Notes: generated by a model from the letters alone, not told the origin. A stretch of DNA of 6,851 nt from Peptostreptococcaceae bacterium (GCA_016650135.1 JAENWH010000102.1:1-6851); one strand, 5' to 3'. Shown: positions 1-6,513, counted from the stretch's first letter. Translations and numbers: made by a program.

Positions 1-1496
1 AACTGCTCCACTTCATCAATGAATCCCGTACCCTGATAATAAAAAACATCATAATCATAGAAGGATTTTGTTTTTTTGTGCTCCGCATACCGGAAAGAAG
101 GATCCATCACAGACAGTAATCTTACCGCAGAAGAATGGGACTGCTCAGACGGAATCAGGTTAATTGTTTCATTCTGTCTCCATAGGGTGTTGCTATAACT
201 TTTTTCTAAAAGATTCAAAGCTTTCGTCTTGTAATTTGCTGAACTATCGAATTTACGGTCTATTTCGACTCCATAAATAATAGGTCTGGCAAAAGGAGGA
301 GCATCACTTTTCAGATGGTACGGTGGTATAACAGCTTTTACCTTGTTCCCTCTGATTTCTACCTCCACATTGTCTTTCAGCTCTACGTCGCCATCAATAA
401 GGGCAAGGCCTATCGCTCTCATCACTTTATCATCGGTAATTTTGCCTTCGAGACCATTACCTTCCGTCTTTAAATATGGCACCATTGTAGCACTAGTTAC
501 GTAACCTACTTCCTTGCCACCTTTGAAAACCTTGCAGCCTGCCCTAGCAACACCCTTATCAAGTAATGCTATTGGCCTTATTATTTTAGGCAAATCTGAC
601 AGATTGGAAAAATCTCTTTCCATTATCTTTTTAAAGCCTTCATACTGCTTAACCAAAGCTTTTCTTCCGATATAATCCCCTTTGGCATTTGCGAAGCTGA
701 CGGCAAATTTTGCTAAAGGACAAGAGAAAATTGGAATTTCGCTGCCGTAAATATCAATACCCAATTCATGACCATATAGAGGCAGTCCGGCTTCCAGTCT
801 TAATGTGTCTCTGGCACCAAGGCCTATGGCCATAGCGCCATGCTCAAGCAGCCATTCCCAAATTTCTGACGCATCAGAGGCTTTCATAAACAGTTCAAAT
901 CCCAATGGCTCTCCAGTATAGCCAGTCCTTGCAGCAAGCACTTCTTTCCCTTTAAAATCGAGAAAACCCAAAGCATTTTTTACAGGTTCTGTAAAATATA
1001 TGCTGCCGGTCAGTTTGCTGAGCACGTTCTTCGAATCCGGTCCCTGAACTGCAATCATCGCAAGCTCTTCAGATTTATTTATAATCGTTGCATCGAATTT
1101 CTCTATTACTTTGTTTAAATACTCCCAATCCTTTTCTATGTTGGAAGCATTAACAACAAGTAAATACTCATCTTCATAAAAGCGATAAAGATAAGCGTCA
1201 TCCACAGCCCCACCATTTTCATTCGGAATCATGGTATACTGTGCCTGCATAACATCAAGAGCAAAAACGTTATTAGTTAGGACATATTGCAGGAATTTTA
1301 CGGCTTCTCTACCAGATATAACGAATCTTCCCATGTGCGAAACATCAAATATCCCTGTCTTTTTCCTGGTGTAAATATGTTCTTCTACTATTCCAGAATT
1401 ATAATTGACCGGCATTTCCCATCCACCAAAATCCACTAGGTTTGCACCTGATTTTACGTGATTTTCATAAAGTATTGTTCTTTTTAGAACTTCCAT
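1..1496 (-). CDS. gcvT: GcvT-SHMT fusion: glycine cleavage T-protein joined to serine hydroxymethyltransferase (3' end beyond window)
   Basis: The frame is open from ATG at 1496 to the window edge (498 whole codons) with no stop, so the gene is cut by the window. Residues 1 to about 392 are a full GcvT: acidic pair D99-D100 after NENGG (the folate-site aspartate region), TGYTGE at 191-196, GLGARDTLRLEAG at 225-237, then the C-terminal barrel domain. T-protein releases ammonia from aminomethyl-lipoyl-GcvH and makes 5,10-methylene-THF. Instead of stopping, the frame continues into an SHMT N-terminus: RQNETINLIPSE (ending E451), YAEH at 470-473 and FYYQGTGFIDEVE at 485-497, matching the RQRETIELIASE, YAEG and YYGGxEYVDxVE blocks of GlyA. 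SHMT makes serine from glycine and methylene-THF. The SHMT part is divergent: YAEH replaces YAEG, and about 7 extra residues lie before the YY pair. AAGGAGG lies 8 nt before the ATG. It follows gcvH by 42 nt. The PLP-lysine region is outside the window. Confidence 0.9.
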   Translation of the reverse strand, partial: MEVLKRTILYENHVKSGANLVDFGGWEMPVNYNSGIVEEHIYTRKKTGIFDVSHMGRFVISGREAVKFLQYVLTNNVFALDVMQAQYTMIPNENGGAVDDAYLYRFYEDEYLLVVNASNIEKDWEYLNKVIEKFDATIINKSEELAMIAVQGPDSKNVLSKLTGSIYFTEPVKNALGFLDFKGKEVLAARTGYTGEPLGFELFMKASDASEIWEWLLEHGAMAIGLGARDTLRLEAGLPLYGHELGIDIYGSEIPIFSCPLAKFAVSFANAKGDYIGRKALVKQYEGFKKIMERDFSNLSDLPKIIRPIALLDKGVARAGCKVFKGGKEVGYVTSATMVPYLKTEGNGLEGKITDDKVMRAIGLALIDGDVELKDNVEVEIRGNKVKAVIPPYHLKSDAPPFARPIIYGVEIDRKFDSSANYKTKALNLLEKSYSNTLWRQNETINLIPSEQSHSSAVRLLSVMDPSFRYAEHKKTKSFYDYDVFYYQGTGFIDEVEQ

Positions 1497-1538
1497 ATAT
1501 TAAACCTCCTTAAATCTCCTTAGTAATCCAGCTTATAC

Positions 1539-1916
1539 CTATTCTTTGCAAAGCTCTATATATTCTGCTGCACTCTTAAGCAGCTTCAATTCATCCGGAT
1601 TGTCCATTTCAATATAGACCATCCAGTTTTCAAACGAATCCTTGTTCAAAAGCGCTGGATCGTCAACAATTGCTTCATTAATCTTTACAATTGTCCCTGA
1701 TACAGGCAGAAAAATATCGGAAGCTGCTTTTACAGATTCAACAACTCCTAAAGCCTCATCTTTATTTAGTTTAGAACCAATCTCTGGTAATTCAACATAA
1801 ACGATATCGCCCAAAGAATGCTGTGCATAATCAGTGATTCCTATATAAGCCATTTTACCCTCAACTTTAACCCACTCATGATTATTTGAATATTTCTGAT
1901 CTTCAATAATTTTCAT
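1539..1916 (-). CDS. gcvH: Glycine cleavage system H protein
   Basis: This 125-residue protein has the normal GcvH length. H-protein is the lipoylated shuttle that carries the aminomethyl group from glycine decarboxylase (GcvP) to T-protein in the cytoplasm. Visible family marks are the N-terminal HEW (13-15), the GITDYAQHSLGDIVYVELPE block (26-45) and the lipoylation site GVVESVKAASD, with K63 as the modified lysine. The start is supported by GGGAGG about 9 nt upstream. It lies 25 nt after serC and 42 nt before the gcvT-SHMT fusion, its direct partner. No gcvP or lipoate ligase gene is in the window. The protein appears complete and ordinary. Confidence 0.97.
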   Translation of the reverse strand: MKIIEDQKYSNNHEWVKVEGKMAYIGITDYAQHSLGDIVYVELPEIGSKLNKDEALGVVESVKAASDIFLPVSGTIVKINEAIVDDPALLNKDSFENWMVYIEMDNPDELKLLKSAAEYIELCKE

Positions 1917-1941
1917 TTAAGTAATCCTCCCTAAATATAAT

Positions 1942-3021
1942 TTAATTCTCTGCTTCGAACTTCTTCATGAAATTCGCAAGTTTAATTACACCTTCTGTCG
2001 GCATTGCATTATATATACTTGCTCTCATACCGCCAACAAGACGATGCCCCTTAAGTTCTACAAAATCGTTGGAAGCTGCTTCCTTTATGAATTTTGCATC
2101 CAATTCCTTATTGAGGGATACGAATGGTATATTCATTAAGGAGCGGTCTTTTTTTTCTACTGTTCCTCTGAACATCTTTGATTCGTCCAAGTAGTCATAC
2201 AATATACGTGCCTTTTCTTCGTTTATCTTTTGAAGTGCTGCCACACCTCCCATTTCCTTGACCCATTCAAATACAAGCTTGCATATGTATATACCGAATG
2301 CAGGAGGAGTATTGAACATGGAGTTCTCATCCGCATGGGTCTTGTAATTGAACATGGTAGGCGTTATATCCAAGGCTTTGCCAATCAGGTCTTTTCTGAT
2401 TACCGCCAGAGTAACCCCTGCAGGACCCATATTCTTTTGTGCGCCTGCGTATATCAAACCGAATTCGGATACATCATATACCTCAGATAGGATATTTGAG
2501 GACATATCAGCAACGATTGGTACATCTCCTGTGTCAGGAATCGCTGTAAATCTAGTACCTTCGATTGTATTGTTTGTGGTTATGTGAAAGTAATCCGCTT
2601 TAGGATTGAACTTGCTTTTGTCAAGAGCGGGTATACGGTTGTAGTTGGTATCTTCGGATGTTGCAACCACATTCACTGTGCCGTAACGTTTTGCTTCTTT
2701 GATTGCTTTGATTGCCCATGTGCCGGTATTTACATAATCCGCTGTTTTGTTTTCACTGTAAAGATTTAGTGGAACCATAGCAAACTGGCTCGATGCCCCA
2801 CCTTGCAGGAAAAGGACACTGTAATTCTCTGGTATAGCCATTATATCTCTGAGTACACTTTCAGCACCGTTGATTATTTCTTCATAAACCTTTGAACGGT
2901 GACTCATTTCCATTACCGACATTCCTGAATTATTGTAGTTCAGCATTTGCTTTTGCGCCTCTTTTAACACACTTACTGGTAGCATTGACGGTCCCGCCGA
3001 AAAATTGTAAATTCTTTCCAT
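1942..3021 (-). CDS. serC: Phosphoserine aminotransferase
   Basis: This 359-residue class V PLP aminotransferase has the full SerC length (about 360). It interconverts 3-phosphohydroxypyruvate plus glutamate and O-phosphoserine plus 2-oxoglutarate. Visible marks are NFSAGPSMLP near the N-terminus (6-15), SHRSK (40-44), QGGASSQF (73-80), the AD(M)SSN segment (171-176), the PLP lysine K196 in YAGAQKNMGPAG, and the C-terminal GHRLVGGMRASIYNAMP (325-341). AAGGAGA lies 8 nt before the ATG. It follows the DUF1015 gene by 47 nt and precedes gcvH by 25 nt, with no terminator in either gap, so it belongs to the glycine-riboswitch operon. Its usual role is serine biosynthesis. Placement under a predicted glycine-ON switch leaves open a reverse, catabolic role (inference). 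Neither serA nor serB is in the window. Confidence 0.97.
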   Translation of the reverse strand: MERIYNFSAGPSMLPVSVLKEAQKQMLNYNNSGMSVMEMSHRSKVYEEIINGAESVLRDIMAIPENYSVLFLQGGASSQFAMVPLNLYSENKTADYVNTGTWAIKAIKEAKRYGTVNVVATSEDTNYNRIPALDKSKFNPKADYFHITTNNTIEGTRFTAIPDTGDVPIVADMSSNILSEVYDVSEFGLIYAGAQKNMGPAGVTLAVIRKDLIGKALDITPTMFNYKTHADENSMFNTPPAFGIYICKLVFEWVKEMGGVAALQKINEEKARILYDYLDESKMFRGTVEKKDRSLMNIPFVSLNKELDAKFIKEAASNDFVELKGHRLVGGMRASIYNAMPTEGVIKLANFMKKFEAEN

Positions 3022-3068
3022 AATAAAAGTCTCCTTCGCTTATCCATAATTATTAATAATGTTGTTTC

Positions 3069-4310
3069 TCAGAAAAACCTATGTACAAACAACCCACTTC
3101 TTAGTTTAGGTTCAAACCATGTTGATTTAGGTGGCATTATCATTCCTGCATCAGCAACTGAAATTAAATCTTCTATAGTCGTGGGATACATGGCAAATGC
3201 CACTTTCATGTCCTGATCAACCCTTTTTTTCAGTTCCTCAAGCCCCCTTATCCCGCCAACAAAATCGATTCTTTTATCTGTCCTTGGATCTTGTATTCCT
3301 AAAATCGGGCCAAGCAAATTATTCTGCAGTATGGATGCATCAAGCCTTTCAATAACGTTATCGCAATCATAAGTCCCCCGTTTAGCAGTGAGTTTATACC
3401 ATTTTCCTTCAAGATACATGCCATATGAGTGCTTTTCCTTCGGCTTATACTGTCCAACTGATTCCTCGGCACTGAAGTTCTCTCGTATCTTCGTTAAGAA
3501 CTGTTCCGTTGTATAACCGTTCAGATCCGTGACTAAACGGTTATAGTCCATGATATAAAGGTCTTCATCCGGGAAGGCAACAGCTAAAAAGTAATTAAAT
3601 TCTTCGCAACCGCTGTAATGACCCGCGTCTTCTCTTCTTTTCAGGCCTACCTTTACAGAAGAAGCCGATCTATGGTGTCCATCTGCAATATAGAGATAAT
3701 CCATTGATTCAAATATTTCTTCAATTGTTTTAATTACAGAAGCATCGTTGATGTCCCAAACAATATGCGTTATACCGTCATCAGTTGTGAAATTGTAAAC
3801 TGGCTTGTTAAATTTGACCCAGTTATTTATTGTACTGTTTATTTGTTCGTTTTTACGGTATGTCAGCAAAACAGGTTCTGTATGCGCATCACAATAATCA
3901 AAATTGTTTATCCTGTCTATTTCTTTCTCTACTCTTGTAAGCTCATGCTTTCTGATAATATCATTTAGATAGTCATCAATGGAGGTACAGCCTACGATAC
4001 CCGTCTGGACCCGTCCCCACATTATTTGCCTGTATATATAGAGCTTTGGCTCTTTGTCCTGAATAAGGATTCCACTTTCAAGCATGGAATCAAGATTTTT
4101 TCTTGCCGTCTTATATACGATCTCATCATATGGATCGACCGAATCATCCAAATCGATTTCCGACCTTGCAATGTGAAGGAAAGAATATTCGTTTCCTTCT
4201 GCCATCTTCTTTGCTTCTTTCCGGTTCATAACATCATATGGTAAAGTTGCCACTTTATCTGCCAGCCCAACCTTGGGTCTTACACCTTTAAAAGGTTTGA
4301 ATCGTGCCAT
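3069..4310 (-). CDS. DUF1015 family protein (COG4198), possible amino-acid-metabolism enzyme
   Basis: This 413-residue cytoplasmic protein has no signal peptide or membrane segment. It is recognised as DUF1015 from the N-terminal FKPFKGVRP (4-12) and PYDVMN (24-29), the middle KHELTRVEKEIDRI (121-134), the DGHHRSAS motif (210-217) and the C-terminal MPPKSTWFEPKLRSGL (392-407). To my knowledge the family has no assigned function. The DGHHR motif resembles the ParB/sulfiredoxin-fold signature of ADP- or ATP-dependent free-serine kinases (SerK, SbnI). Together with serC immediately downstream, this suggests a role in phosphoserine metabolism, but that is inference. AGGAGG lies 6 nt before the ATG and overlaps the stop codon of the small ORF upstream. 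It is the first long gene after the glycine riboswitch. The family call is firm; the function is open. Confidence 0.85.
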   Translation of the reverse strand: MARFKPFKGVRPKVGLADKVATLPYDVMNRKEAKKMAEGNEYSFLHIARSEIDLDDSVDPYDEIVYKTARKNLDSMLESGILIQDKEPKLYIYRQIMWGRVQTGIVGCTSIDDYLNDIIRKHELTRVEKEIDRINNFDYCDAHTEPVLLTYRKNEQINSTINNWVKFNKPVYNFTTDDGITHIVWDINDASVIKTIEEIFESMDYLYIADGHHRSASSVKVGLKRREDAGHYSGCEEFNYFLAVAFPDEDLYIMDYNRLVTDLNGYTTEQFLTKIRENFSAEESVGQYKPKEKHSYGMYLEGKWYKLTAKRGTYDCDNVIERLDASILQNNLLGPILGIQDPRTDKRIDFVGGIRGLEELKKRVDQDMKVAFAMYPTTIEDLISVADAGMIMPPKSTWFEPKLRSGLFVHRFF

Positions 4311-4320
4311 AATAATCCTC

Positions 4321-4407
4321 CTAATTCAACTGTTTCTTTATTATTTCAACAATTTCCTTGCCAATCTTTTCCTGCCTCCCTCGAGATCTCAGCAACATTT
4401 TCCCCAT
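4321..4407 (-). CDS. Small ORF, 28 codons, unknown function, first in the riboswitch operon
   Basis: ATG at 4407 begins MGKMLLRSRGRQ and the frame stops at TAG (4321-4323). A good Shine-Dalgarno (GGAGGG) lies 6 nt upstream, and an in-frame TAA lies just before it, so this is the natural start. The peptide is strongly basic (Lys/Arg-rich) and probably helical in its second half (EKIGKEIVEIIKKQLN). Its stop sits inside the ribosome-binding site of the DUF1015 gene, 10 nt before that start, an arrangement typical of translational coupling. It begins 42 nt after the riboswitch terminator. It could be a true small protein, a leader peptide that raises DUF1015 translation, or a chance ORF. I recognise no family. 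Confidence 0.5.
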   Translation of the reverse strand: MGKMLLRSRGRQEKIGKEIVEIIKKQLN

Positions 4408-4449
4408 CTTAATCCCTCCATTTACATGTTAAAAATTGTTTAGCGCACC

Positions 4450-4478
4450 AAAAAAGCAGAAAGCTATTGCCTTCTGCT
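4450..4478 (-). terminator. Riboswitch expression-platform intrinsic terminator
   Basis: On the minus strand a 10-bp stem (AGCAGAAGGC with GCTTTCTGCT, including one G-T wobble) closes a 4-nt AATA loop and is followed directly by six T residues. The first two bases of the stem (4477-4478) are also the last bases of the P1 helix of aptamer II. P1 and the terminator therefore compete, and glycine binding should favour read-through. This is the attenuator that controls the downstream operon. Confidence 0.85.
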
Positions 4479-4650
4479 CTGTTATTAACCTGAGAGATTC
4501 GTTCAGCTTTCTGAAGTTGCCCCTTCGGTGCTACGCTTTCCAGAGTTATGTCCGATTACGGTCCATTTTACCTGAGATCATCACTGATATTATGGCTTAA
4601 CATCAGTTTCTTCCTTCGGTGCCACATAATATGTAGACTCTCCCGTAATC
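4477..4650 (-). promoter_or_regulatory. Tandem glycine riboswitch (two aptamers)
   Basis: Aptamer I spans about 4554-4650. Its P1 is an exact 8-bp pairing of GATTACGG (4643-4650) with CCGTAATC (4554-4561), and inside it lie GGGAGAGTC, GGCACCGAAGG and ATCTCAGGTAAAATGGAC. Aptamer II spans about 4477-4545. Its P1 pairs CTCTG (4541-4545) with CAGAG (4477-4481), and inside it lie GCACCGAAGGGGCAA and AATCTCTCAGGT. The linker is very short (about 8 nt between the P1 helices), as in classical tandem glycine riboswitches. These are the conserved core sequences of the gcvT-motif RNA. The element directly precedes an operon with gcvH and gcvT, the classical target. The overlap with the following terminator predicts activation by glycine. 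Confidence 0.95.
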
Positions 4651-4674
4651 ATCATCCATCCTTTTTATTTTTTT

Positions 4675-4703
4675 AGTATAACATATCCAAAATACTAATG
4701 CAA
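4675..4703 (-). promoter_or_regulatory. Sigma-A promoter for the glycine riboswitch operon
   Basis: On the minus strand, TTGCAT (4698-4703) and TATACT (4675-4680) are separated by exactly 17 nt, a near-consensus sigma-A promoter. Transcription should begin near 4668, about 20 nt before aptamer I, so the whole tandem riboswitch is in the leader. The -35 box shares three bases with the 20-bp palindrome at 4701-4720. Confidence 0.8.
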
Positions 4704-4720
4704 GCATATTAATATGCTTG
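4701..4720. repeat. Perfect 20-bp palindrome at the -35 box, candidate operator
   Basis: CAAGCATATTAATATGCTTG is identical to its own reverse complement over all 20 bases. It lies immediately upstream of, and overlaps by 3 bp, the -35 element of the riboswitch operon promoter. No T-run follows on either strand, which argues against a terminator. A dimeric transcription factor binding here could block or help RNA polymerase, adding a second control layer above the riboswitch. The factor is unknown. Confidence 0.6.
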
Positions 4721-4763
4721 AAAGGACAAGGAAGTTCACATATTTCATTGATATAAAACATCG

Positions 4764-4822
4764 GGAATGCAGGGTATAAAAGGTATGTCTACACTAAAAA
4801 CTTGAGGAATTCAGGGTATAAA
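4764..4822. repeat. Pair of 17-bp direct repeats 42 bp apart
   Basis: GGAATGCAGGGTATAAA (4764-4780) and GGAATTCAGGGTATAAA (4806-4822) match at 16 of 17 bases. Their starts are 42 bp apart, about four helical turns. Weaker similarity extends about 10 bases beyond the GGAAT side. They fill the non-coding stretch between the sda terminator and the riboswitch promoter. They could be paired protein-binding sites or a small degenerate duplication. No gene is evident in this stretch. Confidence 0.5.
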
Positions 4823-4863
4823 GTAAAAGCCGACTGATTAAATATATCAGCCGGCTTTTACTT
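4821..4863 (-). terminator. Intrinsic terminator after sdaAA (likely bidirectional)
   Basis: Arms 4821-4838 and 4846-4863 pair over 18 bp with one mismatch around a 7-nt loop (4839-4845). The GC-rich core (GCCGGCTGAT) is flanked by A-rich and T-rich tracts, giving GGCTTTTACTTT on the minus strand. The hairpin overlaps the sdaAA stop codon by two bases. Its near-symmetry means it could stop transcription from either side. It separates the sda unit from the riboswitch operon. Confidence 0.85.
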
Positions 4864-5731
4864 AACATTTCATCTTCTTAGTTATATCCTCTGCAAATGG
4901 CGTTGTTGCTAACCCTTCTTTGCTTGTTTCTTTAAGGCAGGTTGGAATCAATTTACCAATTCTTTTCATGGCATCTATTACCTGATCAGGCGGAACAACA
5001 CTTTTAATTCCAGCAAGTGCCATTTGAGAAGACACAACTGCATTAACGGCTCCTGCTACATTTCTTTTTATACAAGGCACTTCTACCAATCCTGCGACGG
5101 GATCACATGTTAGACCAAGCATATTTTTAATAGCCATGGCTGCTGCATTAACAATGCTTTCATTATCTCCACCTTCCAGATATGTTAACCCTCCAGCTGC
5201 CATTGCACTAGCAGAACCGATTTCAGCCTGACATCCACCCTCAGCACCAGAAATACTGGCATTATTTGCTAAAATTTCACCAATACCAGCTGAAACAAAT
5301 AGAGCTTCAATTATCTTGTCTTCGTCTACTTTATTTTGCTCCTCATAAGTAATATATATGGAGGGAATTACTCCACATGATCCAGCGGTAGGTGCGGCAA
5401 CTATACGTTTCATGCACGCGTTTGATTCTCCCATTTTTATAGCTTTTTCAATAGTATTTGGCAAAAATTTCCCGATAAGACGTTCGGATTTAGGTTTATA
5501 CAGTTTGAATTTTTCTCCGTCACCACCCGCCATTCCGCTAGCCGAACTCAGTTTTGCATCATAACAACTGTCTGCCTTTTTCATAGTTCTATACATGCAT
5601 CTCATATTTTCAAAGGTTTCCTCTCTTGAAACCATTCTTTCTTGCATATCATCTTCCATAATAATTTCCCAAAACTTTTTATTATCATCTTCTGCCTTTT
5701 TAATAATTTCTTCCAAAGATTTAAAACTCAT
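4862..5731 (-). CDS. sdaAA: L-serine dehydratase, iron-sulfur dependent, alpha subunit
   Basis: This 289-residue catalytic subunit of the oxygen-sensitive [4Fe-4S] L-serine dehydratase converts L-serine to pyruvate and ammonia. Visible marks are TAGSCGVIPS (115-124), SGAEGGCQAEIGSASAMAAGG with C167, and TCDPVAGLVEVPC with C209 and C220; C167, C209 and C220 are the likely cluster ligands. The protein ends in cysteine (C289). In the Legionella enzyme a C-terminal cysteine binds the cluster as an internal inhibitor, so the same may apply here. Length is near the B. subtilis SdaAA (about 300). The ATG overlaps the sdaAB stop as ATGA, so the two are translationally coupled. The upstream Shine-Dalgarno is an unusual run of seven G residues (complement of 5740-5746). 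A terminator follows at once. Confidence 0.96.
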   Translation of the reverse strand: MSFKSLEEIIKKAEDDNKKFWEIIMEDDMQERMVSREETFENMRCMYRTMKKADSCYDAKLSSASGMAGGDGEKFKLYKPKSERLIGKFLPNTIEKAIKMGESNACMKRIVAAPTAGSCGVIPSIYITYEEQNKVDEDKIIEALFVSAGIGEILANNASISGAEGGCQAEIGSASAMAAGGLTYLEGGDNESIVNAAAMAIKNMLGLTCDPVAGLVEVPCIKRNVAGAVNAVVSSQMALAGIKSVVPPDQVIDAMKRIGKLIPTCLKETSKEGLATTPFAEDITKKMKC

Positions 5732-6402
5732 AAGCTAGTCCCCCCCTTCACATTTAGACAAATCACTTTACTAATTCCTTCCAAACGCTCTAATCTTTCT
5801 ACATATTTTTTTGGTATGTCATGATCACATTCGAGTACCATTACAGCGTTACCACTTCGTTTTTCACGGTGTAGTTCCATTTTTGCAACGTTAATTGATT
5901 TATTGGCTAATATTGCAGTAACTTCAGAAATATAGCCTGGTTCATCATGATTACGAATTACCAAAGTTGAATGCTCGCCTGAAAAATTTGTTGGCAATCC
6001 ATCAATCTGGGCTATATTAATTCGACCCCCACCAAGAGATTCACCTATTAATTCTAACTTCTTACCACTGACACCTTTCAAACTTAGCATCACCGAATTC
6101 GGATGTCCGTCCTTAATTTCTGCCTCTCCAAAAATAAGTTGCATTCCCGATTCCTTTGCTATATCAAAACTACTTGGAATATCATCATTATCAGGTTTCA
6201 TTCCAAGTAATCCTGCTACTAATGCTTTTGAAGTTCCATGCCCTTTTCCAGTTGCCAAAAACGAACCATAAAGATATATACCTGCTTCAGCAATATTTTC
6301 AGCCATAAGCTTTCTAGCGATATATCCGATTTTTACGGCTCCTGCAGTATGAGAACTGGATGGGCCAATCATTATAGGCCCGATAATATCATATATATTC
6401 AT
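5728..6402 (-). CDS. sdaAB: L-serine dehydratase, iron-sulfur dependent, beta subunit
   Basis: This is the partner subunit of SdaAA, about 224-226 residues, the usual length. The N-terminal domain carries IIGPIMIGPSSSHTAGA, the signature of the family. The C-terminal third (about residues 146-215, STLVIRNHDEPGYISEV onward) is an ACT domain, a small-molecule-binding fold that in this family may sense serine. Two in-frame ATGs are available, at 6408 and 6402. GGAG lies only 2 nt before the first but 8 nt before the second, so 6402 is preferred, giving MNIYDIIGP. The first would add two residues (226 total). It overlaps sdaAA by 4 nt. A transposon end lies about 150 bp upstream. Confidence 0.95.
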   Translation of the reverse strand: MNIYDIIGPIMIGPSSSHTAGAVKIGYIARKLMAENIAEAGIYLYGSFLATGKGHGTSKALVAGLLGMKPDNDDIPSSFDIAKESGMQLIFGEAEIKDGHPNSVMLSLKGVSGKKLELIGESLGGGRINIAQIDGLPTNFSGEHSTLVIRNHDEPGYISEVTAILANKSINVAKMELHREKRSGNAVMVLECDHDIPKKYVERLERLEGISKVICLNVKGGTSL

Positions 6403-6513
6403 ATTCATTGCTCCAATTTAACTTTCAATCATAATTTTAAGTATTTATTTGTTTGTTTAAGCTATTTCTTTTTTATTTTCACTACTTTTGTGACTTAATA
6501 AGTGAATTTTAAC

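Noticed and set aside
1967..2769. Several plus-strand open frames of 61-86 codons opposite serC.
   Set aside because: They are shadows of a clearly coding minus-strand gene, have no good ribosome-binding sites, and resemble no family.
3765..4244. Plus-strand open frames opposite the DUF1015 gene.
   Set aside because: Antisense shadows of a well-supported gene, with low-complexity translations rich in F, I, V and C.
4694..4747. Minus-strand 17-codon frame upstream of the riboswitch promoter (MKYVNF...).
   Set aside because: It has no ribosome-binding site, crosses the candidate operator and the -35 box, and is too short to support.
5740..5746. Run of seven G residues (minus strand) near the end of sdaAB, considered as a slippage or phase-variation site that could fuse sdaAB to sdaAA.
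   Set aside because: Both alternative frames meet stop codons (TAG, TAA) just before or after the sdaAA start, so slippage would not create a fusion. The tract is short and probably serves as a weak ribosome-binding site.
6238..6498. Plus-strand open frame of 86 codons across the sdaAB start and leader.
   Set aside because: It overlaps the conserved sdaAB N-terminus, has no ribosome-binding site, and its end is an AT-rich low-complexity stretch.
6488..6506. Short imperfect inverted repeat around ACTTAATAAGT in the sda leader, considered as an operator.
   Set aside because: The arms are only about 5 bp in AT-rich DNA, which is expected by chance.
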